From Lachnospiraceae bacterium (GTDB lineage Bacteria; Bacillota; Clostridia; Lachnospirales; Lachnospiraceae), in NCBI GenBank assembly GCA_900168235.1, contig FUZG01000001.1:124001-188000 (forward strand): 64,000 nt of DNA, written 5' to 3'. The notes beneath the pieces are model-generated. The model saw only the letters and a program-made list of their open reading frames with translations. It did no database searches and was not told where the DNA came from. Below are positions 43,200-53,125 of the stretch, piece by piece. Both the position numbers and the translations under genes were made by a program. Each line of letters opens with the position of its first letter. Within the stretch, counting starts at the first letter, position 1.

Positions 43200-45073
43200 T
43201 GAAAAAGCATCGCGGTATCAAGATGTTATACCTGATATTAATGCTCATTTTTTTGTACGCGCCTATCCTGACACTGATGGTGCTCTCCTTTAACGCAAGC
43301 AAATCCCGCTCAAAATGGGGCGGGTTCACCCTGGACTGGTATATATCACTTGTTGAGGATGGTGCGATAATCTCCGCGTTCAAGACAACGCTCATCATCG
43401 CGTTCCTGTCGGCGTTTATCGCAACGATACTGGGAACAGCTGCCTGCATCGGCATGCAGACCATGAGGAGAAAGTTCCGGAGACTCATCCTCGCCATCAC
43501 CAATATCCCAATGCTCAATGCGGATATCGTGACCGGTGTGAGTCTCATGCTCCTCTTTATCGCAGCGCGTATGACAATGGGCTTCAAGACAGTGCTCCTC
43601 GCACATATCACATTTAATATCCCATATGTGATACTGTCCGTCATGCCCCGTTTCAAGCAGCTTAACCGAAATACCTACGAGGCTGCACTGGATCTCGGTG
43701 CATCGCCTATATATGCGTTCTTTCGTGTGACACTGCCGGACCTTATGCCTGCTATTTTTTCAGGATTCCTTATGAGCTTTACGATGTCCCTTGATGACTT
43801 CATCATCACTCACTTCACCAAGGGCGCAGGATTCGATACCCTTTCAACAAAAATCTATTCCGAAGTAAAGAAGGGTATCAAGCCTGAGATCTATGCTCTG
43901 TCCACCCTGATGTTCGCAGCAGTTCTCCTGCTCCTGTGGCTGGTTAATTACCATCCCTGGACACGCAGAAAGAACGACGGCGCAAATAAAAAGAAATTCA
44001 GGGCGCTCCCCGGAGCAGCCGCAGTCATCGTGACTGTCCTCTGCGTATCCGGTCTCCTTTCAGGATGCGGATCATCCGCTGCTGCAGATTACAGCAACCC
44101 TAATTCACTTTTTATCTACAATGCCGGTGAGTACATTGATCCCGACCTCTTAACAGAGTTCGAGGATGAGACAGGCATAAACGTGGTCTACGACGAATTT
44201 GAGACTCTTGAGATCATGTATCCGAAGGTTGAGAGCGGAGCCGCAAAATACGACCTTATCTGCCCTTCTGACTACATGATAGAAAAGATGAAGGATAATG
44301 ACCTGCTGCAGCCAATAAACATTGATAATATCCCGAATCTTAAAAACATCGGTGAATCATACTGGGAGACAGCCCGTTCTTTTGATCCTGAGAATAAATA
44401 CGCAGTTCCCTACTGCTGGGGCACCGTAGGCATCCTCTACAACAAGACTATGGTAGATGAGCCTGTCGACTCCTGGAGCATCCTCTGGAACGAAAAATAC
44501 AAGGATCAGATCCTCATGCAGGATTCCGTGAGAGACGCCATGATGGTGGCACTTAAGTCCCTTGGATACTCAGCAAATACAACCGATGAAAAAGAGCTTC
44601 GTGAGGCTACAGAGCTTCTTAAAAAGCAGAAGCCTCTTGTACAGGCGTATGTTGTGGATCAGGTCCGCGACAAGATGATCGGAAATGAAGCAGCTCTCGG
44701 AGTTATCTATTCCGGAGAAGCTATCTTTACAAAGCGCGAGAATCCGGATCTTGACTACGTAGTACCTAAAGAGGGAAGCAATATCTGGCTTGACTGCTGG
44801 GTTATGCCAAAGTCCGCTAAGCATATCGAGAACGCAGAGAAGTTCTTAAACTTCCTTTCAAGACCCGATATTGCTTACAGAAATTTTGATTACATCACAT
44901 ATTCCACTCCAAACACGGCAGCAAGAGAGCTTATCCCGGATGAGGATATCAGAAACTCTGAAATCGCTTTCCCCGACCTTACAAAGATGTCTGATCTCGA
45001 GACTTATTCTTTCCTCGGAGAAAAGGAAGACAGATATTTAAATTCGCTCTGGCGCGAGGTTAAAGCGCATTAA
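43199..45073 (+). CDS. potCD: PotC-PotD fusion: permease plus substrate-binding lipoprotein-like domain
   Basis: The 624-residue product joins two proteins. Residues 1-about 260 are a PotC permease (six helices; RNTYEAALDLGASPIYAFFR loop). After a short cytoplasmic-type linker (RRKNDGANKKKF) comes a hydrophobic segment ending VSGLLSGCGSS near residue 285-290, the remains of a lipoprotein signal. Residues about 300-624 are the spermidine/putrescine-binding domain (FIYNAGEYIDPDLLTEFEDE, YDLICPSDYMIEKM, VPYCWGTVGILYNK, VIYSGEAIF). The segment would work as a seventh membrane helix that puts the binding domain outside. One gene encodes both, with no frameshift sign, so the fusion looks genuine. 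Confidence 0.93.
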   Translation: MKKHRGIKMLYLILMLIFLYAPILTLMVLSFNASKSRSKWGGFTLDWYISLVEDGAIISAFKTTLIIAFLSAFIATILGTAACIGMQTMRRKFRRLILAITNIPMLNADIVTGVSLMLLFIAARMTMGFKTVLLAHITFNIPYVILSVMPRFKQLNRNTYEAALDLGASPIYAFFRVTLPDLMPAIFSGFLMSFTMSLDDFIITHFTKGAGFDTLSTKIYSEVKKGIKPEIYALSTLMFAAVLLLLWLVNYHPWTRRKNDGANKKKFRALPGAAAVIVTVLCVSGLLSGCGSSAAADYSNPNSLFIYNAGEYIDPDLLTEFEDETGINVVYDEFETLEIMYPKVESGAAKYDLICPSDYMIEKMKDNDLLQPINIDNIPNLKNIGESYWETARSFDPENKYAVPYCWGTVGILYNKTMVDEPVDSWSILWNEKYKDQILMQDSVRDAMMVALKSLGYSANTTDEKELREATELLKKQKPLVQAYVVDQVRDKMIGNEAALGVIYSGEAIFTKRENPDLDYVVPKEGSNIWLDCWVMPKSAKHIENAEKFLNFLSRPDIAYRNFDYITYSTPNTAARELIPDEDIRNSEIAFPDLTKMSDLETYSFLGEKEDRYLNSLWREVKAH

Positions 45074-45137
45074 AAAACAGCCCGTTTGAGGTGAACCGGA
45101 TCGATATCCCGGTCCCACCGCCAAACGGGCTGTTTTT
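45074..45137 (+). terminator. Terminator of the pot operon
   Basis: AACAGCCCGTTTG and CAAACGGGCTGTT pair around an inner CCGG-containing arm, followed by TTTTTATA. Confidence 0.9.
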
Positions 45138-45156
45138 ATATTATATTTTAGTTTTA

Positions 45157-45672
45157 TCAATTCACGTCTGACTTACGGATCCTCGGGATCTCATCAGTAT
45201 GCAGATACTGGCTCAGGCATCGCACGAGGAAATCGTGATCCTGCACGTGATTCATACCTGACACTATTATAGCACCTATCACACCGCCTTCTTCCAAACG
45301 TATTGGGAAAGCACCTCCTGCACAGGCATACACATTTTCATCCATAAACTTATCCGCCATGGTCTTTTCTGTCTTCTTTAACCGCATGAACCACGACAGG
45401 GAGCTTACTTCTTCACGGATGACCGTATTATACTTTCTTTCGACCCAGTAGAGGTTATCCGGCACGGTTCCATCCATCATAGCCTGATACACGACAGCAC
45501 CGTTACTGCGCCTTATAGAGATCACTACGTGGATATCCTTCTTATGAGCTTCCTGCAAAATATAGTTTCCAAGCTCCAATGCATCTTCATTTGTAAAATG
45601 TGTAAACTGAAGGATCTCTTCCTGCATATTGAGAACACTCATGATCTCTTCAACTGTTTTAACTGAATCCAT
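45157..45672 (-). CDS. UPF0303 family protein (heme-degrading-like fold)
   Basis: The 171-residue product has ALELGNYILQEAHKKDIHVV, IRRSNGAVVYQAMMDGTVPD with NLYWVERKYNTVIREEVSS, then YACAGGAFPIRLEEGGVIGA and SGMNHVQDHDFLVRCL. This is the UPF0303/YBR137W group related to GlcG/HbpS. No enzyme activity is established. It stands alone. AAGGAGGG lies about 10 bases before the start. Confidence 0.85.
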   Translation of the reverse strand: MDSVKTVEEIMSVLNMQEEILQFTHFTNEDALELGNYILQEAHKKDIHVVISIRRSNGAVVYQAMMDGTVPDNLYWVERKYNTVIREEVSSLSWFMRLKKTEKTMADKFMDENVYACAGGAFPIRLEEGGVIGAIIVSGMNHVQDHDFLVRCLSQYLHTDEIPRIRKSDVN

Positions 45673-45953
45673 GAAACACCCTCCTTGAAATACTTTTGTG
45701 CAAGCACAATCGGATCTGTACCCTTTGACCCTACCCTTATTATATTACAAATTTGGCATTTCAAATCTAAACAAATTAACAAATATCCCCTTACTCGCAA
45801 AACACGGGGAAAATCTGTCACGTGACGGAAGTGGAGAGCGTTGTTTCCAACACATCCCGGGGAACCGACACGACGGCGAGCTAACTGCTGACTGCGACAT
45901 AAGCACGCAAAAACCGCCGGGGAAAAATCCCTCGGCGGCGGTGATGATTTTGG
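45673..45953. other. Intergenic stretch with one terminator
   Basis: Apart from the terminator at 45913-45942 there is a GC-richer segment at 45800-45905 that has no coding frame I accept. Confidence 0.4.
45913..45942 (-). terminator. Terminator of the 45954-46232 gene
   Basis: ACCGCCG-GGGA and TCCC-TCGGCGGCGGT pair around AAAA; the minus strand continues TTTTTG. Confidence 0.8.
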
Positions 45954-46232
45954 TCAGGCGATGGCCTCTTCCAGCTCTTTTACTTTTTCTACGTCAAATT
46001 CTGTGTCTACGGAACCCATAACGTCCTCGTAGTACTTTCTGAGCTCCTCGTGTCCCTCGTCTCTTAAAACGATCTCTACGGCTCTTCTGCGGCACTCTGC
46101 GCTCTCAGCACCGTAAGTTCTGATAAGGACCTCAGGCTGATTAACGATCCATTTACATACACGATAAAGAATTGCAGGATCTTCACGGTATGAATTTATG
46201 TAGGTCTCAATGTTTTCAGTAACGATATCCAT
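45954..46232 (-). CDS. Small protein of unknown function
   Basis: From ATG 46232 (AGGAG upstream) the product has 92 residues: MDIVTENIETYINSYRED, RVCKWIVNQPEVLIRTYGAE, RRRAVEIVLRDEGHEELRKY, and an acidic tail. It looks all-helical and is soluble. I do not recognise it. The in-frame extension to 46295 lacks a ribosome site. Confidence 0.6.
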   Translation of the reverse strand: MDIVTENIETYINSYREDPAILYRVCKWIVNQPEVLIRTYGAESAECRRRAVEIVLRDEGHEELRKYYEDVMGSVDTEFDVEKVKELEEAIA

Positions 46233-46434
46233 ATTCGTACTCCTATAATTATTCTTTTCCTGCGAAATAACACCCTCCGCGTCTTCTCCACACAAACAAC
46301 AATGCCCAGAATTTTTCGATCACTTTCCGGGCACCACACAAGGAGATATGATACAGCATTTTGTATACACTTTCAACTCCATTCGCAACATATCGGCGAA
46401 GATAACACATTCTTTATTTTTTGATAATAAATAA

Positions 46435-46472
46435 ATGCCGTATTCAGATATATTTCAATCCAAATACGGCAT
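46435..46472 (-). terminator. Terminator of hypA
   Basis: ATGCCGTATT and AATACGGCAT are 10-base arms around 18 bases, with TTATTTATTATC after them on the minus strand. Confidence 0.7.
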
Positions 46473-46499
46473 ACATTTGTCATATTTTTACAAAAGACC

Positions 46500-46847
46500 C
46501 TATTCCTGTTCCGCCTTGATAGATTTCACGAGAAATTCGCTTCCTGTGCCCTTTATCAGACGTACCTCACCCCCGCACTCAGGGCAGGAAAAAGAACTGC
46601 CATGCGGGAACTCATGTCCGCATTTTGCGCATTTAAGCATTGCATGAGTGTGCTCAAAGTGAAGCTCCGCTTTTTCGCAGCTGTGACCCTCTGAGAGCAT
46701 CTCAAAATACATAGAAACACATTCATCAACCACACCGGAAAGCTCTCCGATGACCAGATTGATCTCCATTATCTTCTTAAAATGCTTCTCTTCTGTCTCT
46801 TTATCAAGGGTCCGGATCAGATCTTCAACAATAGGAAGTTCATGCAT
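46500..46847 (-). CDS. hypA: HypA/HybF-type nickel metallochaperone
   Basis: From the ATG at 46847 the product has 115 residues and starts [18 protein letters not shown], the family start with the nickel-binding Met-His-Glu. It contains [20 protein letters not shown] and a zinc ribbon ([20 protein letters not shown]). The start overlaps the trpS end by 8 bases. HypA delivers nickel to hydrogenase; no other hyp or hydrogenase gene is in the window, so it is an orphan here. Confidence 0.85.
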   Translation of the reverse strand: MHELPIVEDLIRTLDKETEEKHFKKIMEINLVIGELSGVVDECVSMYFEMLSEGHSCEKAELHFEHTHAMLKCAKCGHEFPHGSSFSCPECGGEVRLIKGTGSEFLVKSIKAEQE

Positions 46848-47934
46848 TCTTGTATCTCTCAGCCTGCTCCTGGATAAGAGCCTGATCGTCAAAGTAGTTG
46901 ATCTTCATAGCGTTCTTAACATCGCTCAGAGTCTGGGCAGCTACCTCTCTAGCCTCTTCTGTACCCTTCTTCAGTACCTCATATACATAAGGAATGTCCT
47001 TCTCAAACTCGCTTCTGCGTGCGCGGATAGGCTCAAGAGTTGCCTGAAGGACGTTGTTTAAGAACTTCTTTACCTTCATATCGCCGAGACCGCCTCTTGT
47101 ATAGTGGTCCTTCATCTCCTGAAGGTTCTTGTAATCCGGGCAGAACTCTGCGAAGAACTCATCCTTGCAGAAAGCATCAAGATATGTGAATACTGTATTT
47201 CCTTCGAGCTTACCGGGATCTGATACCTTGAGGTGAGTCGGATCGGTAAACATGCTCTTAACCTTCTTTTCGATATCAGCAGGATCCTCTGAAAGGTAGA
47301 TGCAGTTTCCGAGGGACTTACTCATCTTCTCCTTACCGTCGATACCAGGGAGACGGAGACATGCCTTATCTGTAGGAAGCATGATATCCGGCTCGACCAG
47401 TGCAGGTCCGTAAACAGAATTAAACTTACGAACGATCTCACGTGTCTGCTCGATCATAGGCTCCTGATCCTCACCTACAGGAACTGTGGTAGCCTTAAAA
47501 GCTGTGATATCAGCAGCCTGGCTGATAGGATAGCACATGAAGCCTACCGGGATGCTGTTCTGGAAATCACGCATGTGAAGCTCATTCTTTACGGTAGGAT
47601 TTCTCTGGAGACGTGCAACTGTGACCAGATTCATGTAATAGAATGTGAGCTCTGTAAGCTCAGGGATCATAGACTGAATGAGGATCGATGTCTTAGACGG
47701 ATCGATACCTACTGAAAGATAATCCAGTGCTACCTCTACGATATTCTGACGAACCTTTTCAGGCTGGTCTGCATTATCAGTAAGAGCCTGCGCATCTGCG
47801 ATCATTACGAAGATCTTGTCATATTCCCCCGAATTCTGAAGCTCAACTCTTCTGCGGAGAGAGCCCACATAGTGGCCTACGTGCAGACGTCCTGTCGGAC
47901 GGTCACCTGTCAGAATGATTTTCCCGTTACTCAT
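46840..47934 (-). CDS. trpS: Tryptophanyl-tRNA synthetase
   Basis: The 364-residue class I enzyme has [20 protein letters not shown] with the HIGH-like motif, [11 protein letters not shown], a [20 protein letters not shown] block for tryptophan binding, and [18 protein letters not shown] with KMSKS. Length and order are typical. It is followed by the overlapping hypA gene. Confidence 0.96.
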   Translation of the reverse strand: MSNGKIILTGDRPTGRLHVGHYVGSLRRRVELQNSGEYDKIFVMIADAQALTDNADQPEKVRQNIVEVALDYLSVGIDPSKTSILIQSMIPELTELTFYYMNLVTVARLQRNPTVKNELHMRDFQNSIPVGFMCYPISQAADITAFKATTVPVGEDQEPMIEQTREIVRKFNSVYGPALVEPDIMLPTDKACLRLPGIDGKEKMSKSLGNCIYLSEDPADIEKKVKSMFTDPTHLKVSDPGKLEGNTVFTYLDAFCKDEFFAEFCPDYKNLQEMKDHYTRGGLGDMKVKKFLNNVLQATLEPIRARRSEFEKDIPYVYEVLKKGTEEAREVAAQTLSDVKNAMKINYFDDQALIQEQAERYKNA

Positions 47935-47982
47935 TTCAAAATTCCTCCAAAATCTGAAGCCCTTCTCCGGCTTCCCTTATTC

Positions 47983-48579
47983 TCAAAAATGATAATCGCT
48001 CTGTTTTAAGAGACGCTTTTTTACAAAATTAAAAGTCCTGTCCTCGCCGTAAACTGCCAGCATCCTGAGCAGTCCATAAAGGAGAAGTCTGGTCTCCCTG
48101 TGCATGGGAATACGGTACATATTTTTTTCAAAATACTTAAGAGGCAGATCATCTGTATAATGCCCCTTGTTATATACCTTAGACGCTGCGATACGGTCCA
48201 TCATCATTTCCACCACACAGCGCAGCGGCATTTTTACTGCGATCATTATATCCGAAGCATTTTCCGCTCTGGAATTATAATCGATCCAGTATTCATAATG
48301 ATGCATATTCCGACCCTTGTGATGCAGCCATGAAGAAGAATAGCCTATATTCTCTCTTTCTGCATTGTTCGGGCTTCTGTTTCCCTGATAATATCTGGCA
48401 CCAACCAAAAATTCCCTGGGAGAATACTTAGACATGTCATGCATGAGACCTTGCCAGTAAAGACCGACGCGAAAACAATTTCTCATCACCAAAAGCTTGT
48501 GCTCCGTTATGGTCATAAAGTGACCTATCGGATGAGAATGCAGCACTATGTCTGCCGCATTTATGATTCTCTCTATCAT
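47983..48579 (-). CDS. DUF5662 family protein
   Basis: The 198-residue product has GHFMTITEHKLLVMRNCFRV, GLMHDMSKYSPREFLVGARY with the conserved HD-like pair, HHKGRNMHHYEYWIDY and KMPLRCVVEMMMDRIAASKV, which fit DUF5662 (no established function). It starts inside the TraX gene end with a 4-base overlap, the usual sign of translational coupling. It is the last gene of the gltX-to-DUF5662 chain. Confidence 0.8.
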   Translation of the reverse strand: MIERIINAADIVLHSHPIGHFMTITEHKLLVMRNCFRVGLYWQGLMHDMSKYSPREFLVGARYYQGNRSPNNAERENIGYSSSWLHHKGRNMHHYEYWIDYNSRAENASDIMIAVKMPLRCVVEMMMDRIAASKVYNKGHYTDDLPLKYFEKNMYRIPMHRETRLLLYGLLRMLAVYGEDRTFNFVKKRLLKQSDYHF

Positions 48580-49217
48580 TGGAAATACCTCATTTTTATC
48601 CAGTGAAGGATAAGCAGATGCCCGGGGTAAAAGGCATAAAAAAAGTACTTGAATCCCGGGCCCTTCTTCCCATTGTAAAGAGAAATCGGCAAAAGTGCAA
48701 GGCTGCCGGCAGACTGGATAGAAGACTTAAAAAGCCTGAAATTCAGGATGATTATGGAGTTCCATTTGCAGAACTCCATCTTCCTGAACCAGTAAAAAGC
48801 ACATACCATCAAAACACCGATATAACGGTAGTCCGAATGGATAGCCTGCGCAATTCCTCCAAATGCCGCAACAGCCACGATCTTAAGGTAAATACTGTTG
48901 CTTTCCTTCATGACCTGAAGCGCCATGAGCCCGAGAAACAGTGTAAAAAACACATTTTGATGCAGCGGATCAAAAAATTTATTACGAAAATAAAGATCAA
49001 ACGGAACTTCCGATACCAGCGCAAAAGCAAATAACCGCGCCAGGTACTTCTTTACGTCTCTTGTATGACAAAATCCCTCAACAAGAAGGAACGCATATAT
49101 AGGAAACGCCAGCCGTCCTATATAACGGAGCAGCTTGATCTTTGGATAAAGCCTCGAACCTATGTGGTCTATCAGCATGGCTATACAGGCAAGCAGTTTC
49201 AACGAAAAAGCATTCAT
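48576..49217 (-). CDS. TraX family membrane protein
   Basis: The 213-residue product starts MNAFSLKLLACIAMLIDHIG and has about seven membrane segments. The family block IGRLAFPIYAFLLVEGFCHT and FALVSEVPFDLYFRNKFFDP are present. TraX proteins are acetyltransferase-like membrane proteins; the original one acetylates pilin. It overlaps the GH13-like gene by 4 bases and DUF5662 by 4 bases. Confidence 0.88.
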   Translation of the reverse strand: MNAFSLKLLACIAMLIDHIGSRLYPKIKLLRYIGRLAFPIYAFLLVEGFCHTRDVKKYLARLFAFALVSEVPFDLYFRNKFFDPLHQNVFFTLFLGLMALQVMKESNSIYLKIVAVAAFGGIAQAIHSDYRYIGVLMVCAFYWFRKMEFCKWNSIIILNFRLFKSSIQSAGSLALLPISLYNGKKGPGFKYFFYAFYPGHLLILHWIKMRYFQ

Positions 49218-51214
49218 TCCTTTTTACCGCTCTTTCCGTTCTTTTTTACCTGCTTTTTGGAAGGCTTTACATCCTCTGTAACAAGGATCCTGACGCTTCT
49301 GGGCGGAACCGTGATAAAGCTTCCGTCCTCCGGATCTTTCTTTGCTGACTTTTCAGGCTCCCCTGTTGCCAAAACCTCTTTCCACTGCTTTCCGACCGGA
49401 GCTTTCGGTACTGCCAGCTGTTTACTCTGCCAGTACATGTTAAACGCCAGATAAAAATCTCTGTCCGGCGTTCCGTCAGGACGGATCTCATACGAACCGG
49501 AATAAAGGACACCGATATGTCTGAAATAGTCCTCATAACGCGGAGCCCACGCCTGCTCACCGTGGAAGGAAACATCGGGCCATCCGTAATTTCTGAAATC
49601 CGTATGACGCTTAGCCTCCGCACTGCGGAATACAGGGTGTTCCTTTCTGAAAGCGATGAGGGACTTCATGAAATCAAAAGCCTCACGATTCTTTTCGAGA
49701 TGCTCCCAGTTAAGCCAGTTCACGGAATTATCCTGGCAATACGGGTTATTATTTCCGTGTCTCGTATGCAGGAACTCATCTCCCGCCGTGATCTCCGGCA
49801 CTCCCTGAGATAAGAGGAGCATGACCAGAGCATTTTTTATCTGCCTGCTTCTAAGGCGCAGGATAGGCTTTCTCCTCGTCGCGCCCTCGGCACCACAGTT
49901 CCAGGAATAGTTGTAATCTGTTCCGTCAGTGTTATTTTCGCCGTTCGCTTCGTTATGCTTGCCGTCATAGCTCACCATATCATTCAAGGTGAATCCGGCG
50001 TAGCTCGACAGGAAATTTATCACCGTATATCTCTGAGGATGCTCCATCAGGTGTCCCTGAAAAGCTCTCAGCATATCCGAGTCACTCTTTAAATACCGCC
50101 TGATGTCATAAAGGAACGGATCATTTAACACAGCGAGATTCGGAACCTTGTCCTGCCTTAAATACGAATGTCTGTCATCCGTGGATGCTGTGAGAGCTTC
50201 GCACGAAGCAGCAATACGCTCAATTTCCTGAGGCACGTGCTCAAGGATGATCTTCACACTTGAAAGATACGGGTCTGTAAGAATCTCCTCTGAAGGAATC
50301 GCAACACCAAGTATCCTGAAGCCGTCAACATGGTAATTTATAGTCCAGAAACGAAGTACCTGAAGAATAAATTCATCCGACATATCCGGTTCAAAATAGA
50401 AGTCTGCAATAACTTCTATTCCAGCCTCATGAAAAGCAAGGACAAGCTTCTGGAATGATTCAGGTCCGTTTCCGTCTGCTGAGTAACTATTCTTCGGTGT
50501 AAAATAATTACCCCTTGTAAAGCCCCAGTAATTGATCCTTCTGCCTATGTGACCTTTCTTTCCTGCGGCTTCCGCTTCCGTAGTGGTCCGTGCCTTTTTC
50601 TCAGGCATGACCTCATTAAAATCATAAACAGGCATAAATTCTGCCGTATTTATACCAAGCTCCTTTAAGTACGGGAGCTTCTCAACCGCGCCCTCAAAGG
50701 TTCCGGGTGCAGATACCTTACTGCTCTTATGCATGGTAAAACCACGGACATGCATATAGTAAAGGAGCATCTCATTCCATGGTCTTAAGAGCGGTCTGTC
50801 CTTTTTCCATGCTTCGGACTTTTCCGTAGCTGTTCCATCTGTTGGTATGAGTGCCTTCGGATGGAAGTGTCCCCATCTCTCATCCCCGATAGTCCTGCGG
50901 GCAAAGGGATCAACTATCTCTTTTTTGCCGCTCTTTAAGAGGCATGCAAATCTTCCGGGTTCTAAAAGCTTATCTCCGGAAAGCTGCATTGCCTGCACTC
51001 TTCCGACTATTCCCTCTTTCGGGAACGGGATTTCCTTTGTGTTGCCTGTCTTTCGGTCAAAAAGAACGAGAGAAAGCCTTTCTCCCGTTCGACCGCATGC
51101 AGCAACGTGGAGCCTGTCACCGTCTACCATCATTCCAAGGGGCATCGGTGCTCCGGGCTGAACGTTTATTTGTAATTCTTGCGCTTTATTTTCTGTCATT
51201 TTCGTCTTTCCCAC
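49214..51214 (-). CDS. GH13_11-like debranching-enzyme homologue without catalytic residues
   Basis: The 666-residue product follows the isoamylase/GlgX plan: an N-terminal beta domain (residues about 15-110), then LLYYMHVRGFTMH, PYLKELGINTAEFMPVYDF, NYWGFTRGNYFTPKNSY, and the INYHVDGFR strand near residue 295. Active enzymes read DGFRFD here; this one reads DGFRILG, so the nucleophile Asp is gone. Active enzymes have HDG in the fourth region; here it is SYAGFTLNDMVSYDGKHNEA near residue 403, so the third acid is gone as well. Region I (VIADFYFEPDMSDEF) lacks the NHT and the usual long insert. Only the acid/base Glu, in KIILEHV near residue 323, may remain. The ends keep GDEFLHTRHGNNNPYCQDN. 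A Lys-rich tail ends the protein. It probably binds glucan without cutting it. Confidence 0.85.
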   Translation of the reverse strand: MGKTKMTENKAQELQINVQPGAPMPLGMMVDGDRLHVAACGRTGERLSLVLFDRKTGNTKEIPFPKEGIVGRVQAMQLSGDKLLEPGRFACLLKSGKKEIVDPFARRTIGDERWGHFHPKALIPTDGTATEKSEAWKKDRPLLRPWNEMLLYYMHVRGFTMHKSSKVSAPGTFEGAVEKLPYLKELGINTAEFMPVYDFNEVMPEKKARTTTEAEAAGKKGHIGRRINYWGFTRGNYFTPKNSYSADGNGPESFQKLVLAFHEAGIEVIADFYFEPDMSDEFILQVLRFWTINYHVDGFRILGVAIPSEEILTDPYLSSVKIILEHVPQEIERIAASCEALTASTDDRHSYLRQDKVPNLAVLNDPFLYDIRRYLKSDSDMLRAFQGHLMEHPQRYTVINFLSSYAGFTLNDMVSYDGKHNEANGENNTDGTDYNYSWNCGAEGATRRKPILRLRSRQIKNALVMLLLSQGVPEITAGDEFLHTRHGNNNPYCQDNSVNWLNWEHLEKNREAFDFMKSLIAFRKEHPVFRSAEAKRHTDFRNYGWPDVSFHGEQAWAPRYEDYFRHIGVLYSGSYEIRPDGTPDRDFYLAFNMYWQSKQLAVPKAPVGKQWKEVLATGEPEKSAKKDPEDGSFITVPPRSVRILVTEDVKPSKKQVKKNGKSGKKE

Positions 51215-51283
51215 GTACTGTCAACATGCAGGATGCATGCATAAAAAATGCTATTCCGTTTTATTTTATCACAAAATCCATGA

Positions 51284-53125
51284 TCATTCACTTTCAAATG
51301 GCTTAAGAAACCTTGAAGCCGTCATCTTTTTTCCGTGATCATCACATATATGCCAGATATGAAGATATTTTTCAGCACGGGTCATGCCTACGTAAAAGAG
51401 ACGCCGTTCTTCCTCGATCTCGCTTTTCATGACCGCTTTATCCGACGGAAGGATGCCTTCGTTCACGTCCGGCAGAAATACTTCCTTAAATTCCAGCCCC
51501 TTTGCGCCGTGAAGCGTCATGATAGTCACAGCTTCCTCTGTATCCGGCTCCGTTGCTCTCTGCTTCATCTCATTAAGGGAAATCCTGTACTCTTCTGCGG
51601 CTTCTTCCCAGGCGATGAAGGATCTGAACTGTTTTGCCCGCGCTTTTATATCTTCTGCCGTGCCCTTTAGCTCTGCAAAATCTACACCCTTTTTAACAGC
51701 ATAGTTTTTCAGATACTTTAAATACCCCATGCCATTTAGTATATAGTGCACCGCCGCATAAGGCTTCATACCGGAAATGATCTTCAGATCCCGCTCAAGC
51801 CTGTTGATTTCGGAAAACGTTTTCAAGTCCTGTTTATGATAATTCCGCATTTCTTTAAAATCAATAGAAGCTCCTGATACCGCGTCCCTGCTGATGCACC
51901 TGTAAGGTCTGTTCATAACCCTGTAAAAAACACCTCTCCGCCTGTCACCTGACGCCAGACGAAGATACGCGAAGATATCCTGCGCTATAAAATGGTCATA
52001 AGGGTCCGTAAGCTTCTCCCTGCATCGGCACGGAATCGCATATAAATTAAGCTTTTCTGCAACAAAGGATGCAAGGGTATTGGTACGGAGAAGGATCGCA
52101 GCATCATTATAGTGCCCGTTGAGCTCCTTTAAAGCATCCCTTAAGGCTTCCATCTCTTTCTCCCGGTCATGAAACTCACGGATATCGACACGTTTTTTCT
52201 CATCTCCCGAACCTTCTTTATGAGCCAATATCACCTTTTCGATGCGGTTCTCATTTTCAGCGATCACCTTTGACGCAGCACCTACGATCTCCGGCTCCGA
52301 CCTGTAATTCGTTCCCAGACGTATCACTCTGCAATGGGGGCTGTCTTCTATAAACTTCTGCATTATGGTGGGATCAGCTCCGCGAAAGGAATATATAGAC
52401 TGGTCATCATCACCCACGAGAAAAAGATTTTTACTCTCCCCCGCCAGCATACGAACAGCCTCATACTGGGCAGGGTCCATGTCCTGACACTCGTCCACCA
52501 GTATAAATCTGAACCTGTCCTGCCACTTTTTAAGCACCTCTGGTCGTTCGCAAAAAAGTGTACATACCCTCAGCACCATATCATCAAAGTCGATAAGTCT
52601 CAGGTCATTCATTCTTTTTCTGTAAAGATCACAGACCTCAGAAAAAAGGTCATCAGGTAAAACCGATGAAACTGCTTTATCCGTACTTCTTCCGCATTTC
52701 ACACGGCTTATCTCTGACAGAAGCGTAAAAGCCGCCCGTCGAAAATCCGGAAGCACCTGCCCTTTTCCTGTCAGAATGTCACCTAAAATACTCAGCTGTG
52801 TATCTGCGGTTATGATATTTTCTGATGTAAAACGATAAGTATGTCTTAATATGTGAAAAAATATGGAATGAAATGTTCCAAATGTGATGGATGCCGCTGC
52901 ATCCCCAAGAAGCGCCTGTGCACGGGTTTTCATCTCTATCCCCGCAGCGCGTGTAAATGTGATGGTAAGAATTGAAGAAGGATCGATGCCTGCTTTTGAA
53001 ACAAGATACTGCAGGCGGTTCACCAGGACTCCGGTCTTGCCGGAGCCCGGTCCCGCCACAACTATCGCGGGACCATACACATGAGTGACTGCCTGCAGCT
53101 GTTCATCTGATAATGAAATACTCAG
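51284..53125 (-). CDS. UvrD/Rep-family superfamily I DNA helicase
   Basis: The product has Walker [10 protein letters not shown], motif Ia [11 protein letters not shown], motif [10 protein letters not shown], motif [16 protein letters not shown], motif IV LGTNYRS, and [24 protein letters not shown] for V and VI. The true N-terminus must include the Q-motif [14 protein letters not shown], which lies upstream of the first GTG (53080). In that stretch there is no ATG, GTG or TTG; the best start is the CTG at 53125, overlapping the gltX stop. From there the length is 613 residues. It is shorter than PcrA and lacks the C-terminal extension. Confidence 0.88.
   Translation of the reverse strand: MSISLSDEQLQAVTHVYGPAIVVAGPGSGKTGVLVNRLQYLVSKAGIDPSSILTITFTRAAGIEMKTRAQALLGDAAASITFGTFHSIFFHILRHTYRFTSENIITADTQLSILGDILTGKGQVLPDFRRAAFTLLSEISRVKCGRSTDKAVSSVLPDDLFSEVCDLYRKRMNDLRLIDFDDMVLRVCTLFCERPEVLKKWQDRFRFILVDECQDMDPAQYEAVRMLAGESKNLFLVGDDDQSIYSFRGADPTIMQKFIEDSPHCRVIRLGTNYRSEPEIVGAASKVIAENENRIEKVILAHKEGSGDEKKRVDIREFHDREKEMEALRDALKELNGHYNDAAILLRTNTLASFVAEKLNLYAIPCRCREKLTDPYDHFIAQDIFAYLRLASGDRRRGVFYRVMNRPYRCISRDAVSGASIDFKEMRNYHKQDLKTFSEINRLERDLKIISGMKPYAAVHYILNGMGYLKYLKNYAVKKGVDFAELKGTAEDIKARAKQFRSFIAWEEAAEEYRISLNEMKQRATEPDTEEAVTIMTLHGAKGLEFKEVFLPDVNEGILPSDKAVMKSEIEEERRLFYVGMTRAEKYLHIWHICDDHGKKMTASRFLKPFESE

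Noticed and set aside
43171..43656. 161-codon minus-strand frame inside potCD
   Set aside because: A shadow of the PotC membrane segments on the other strand.
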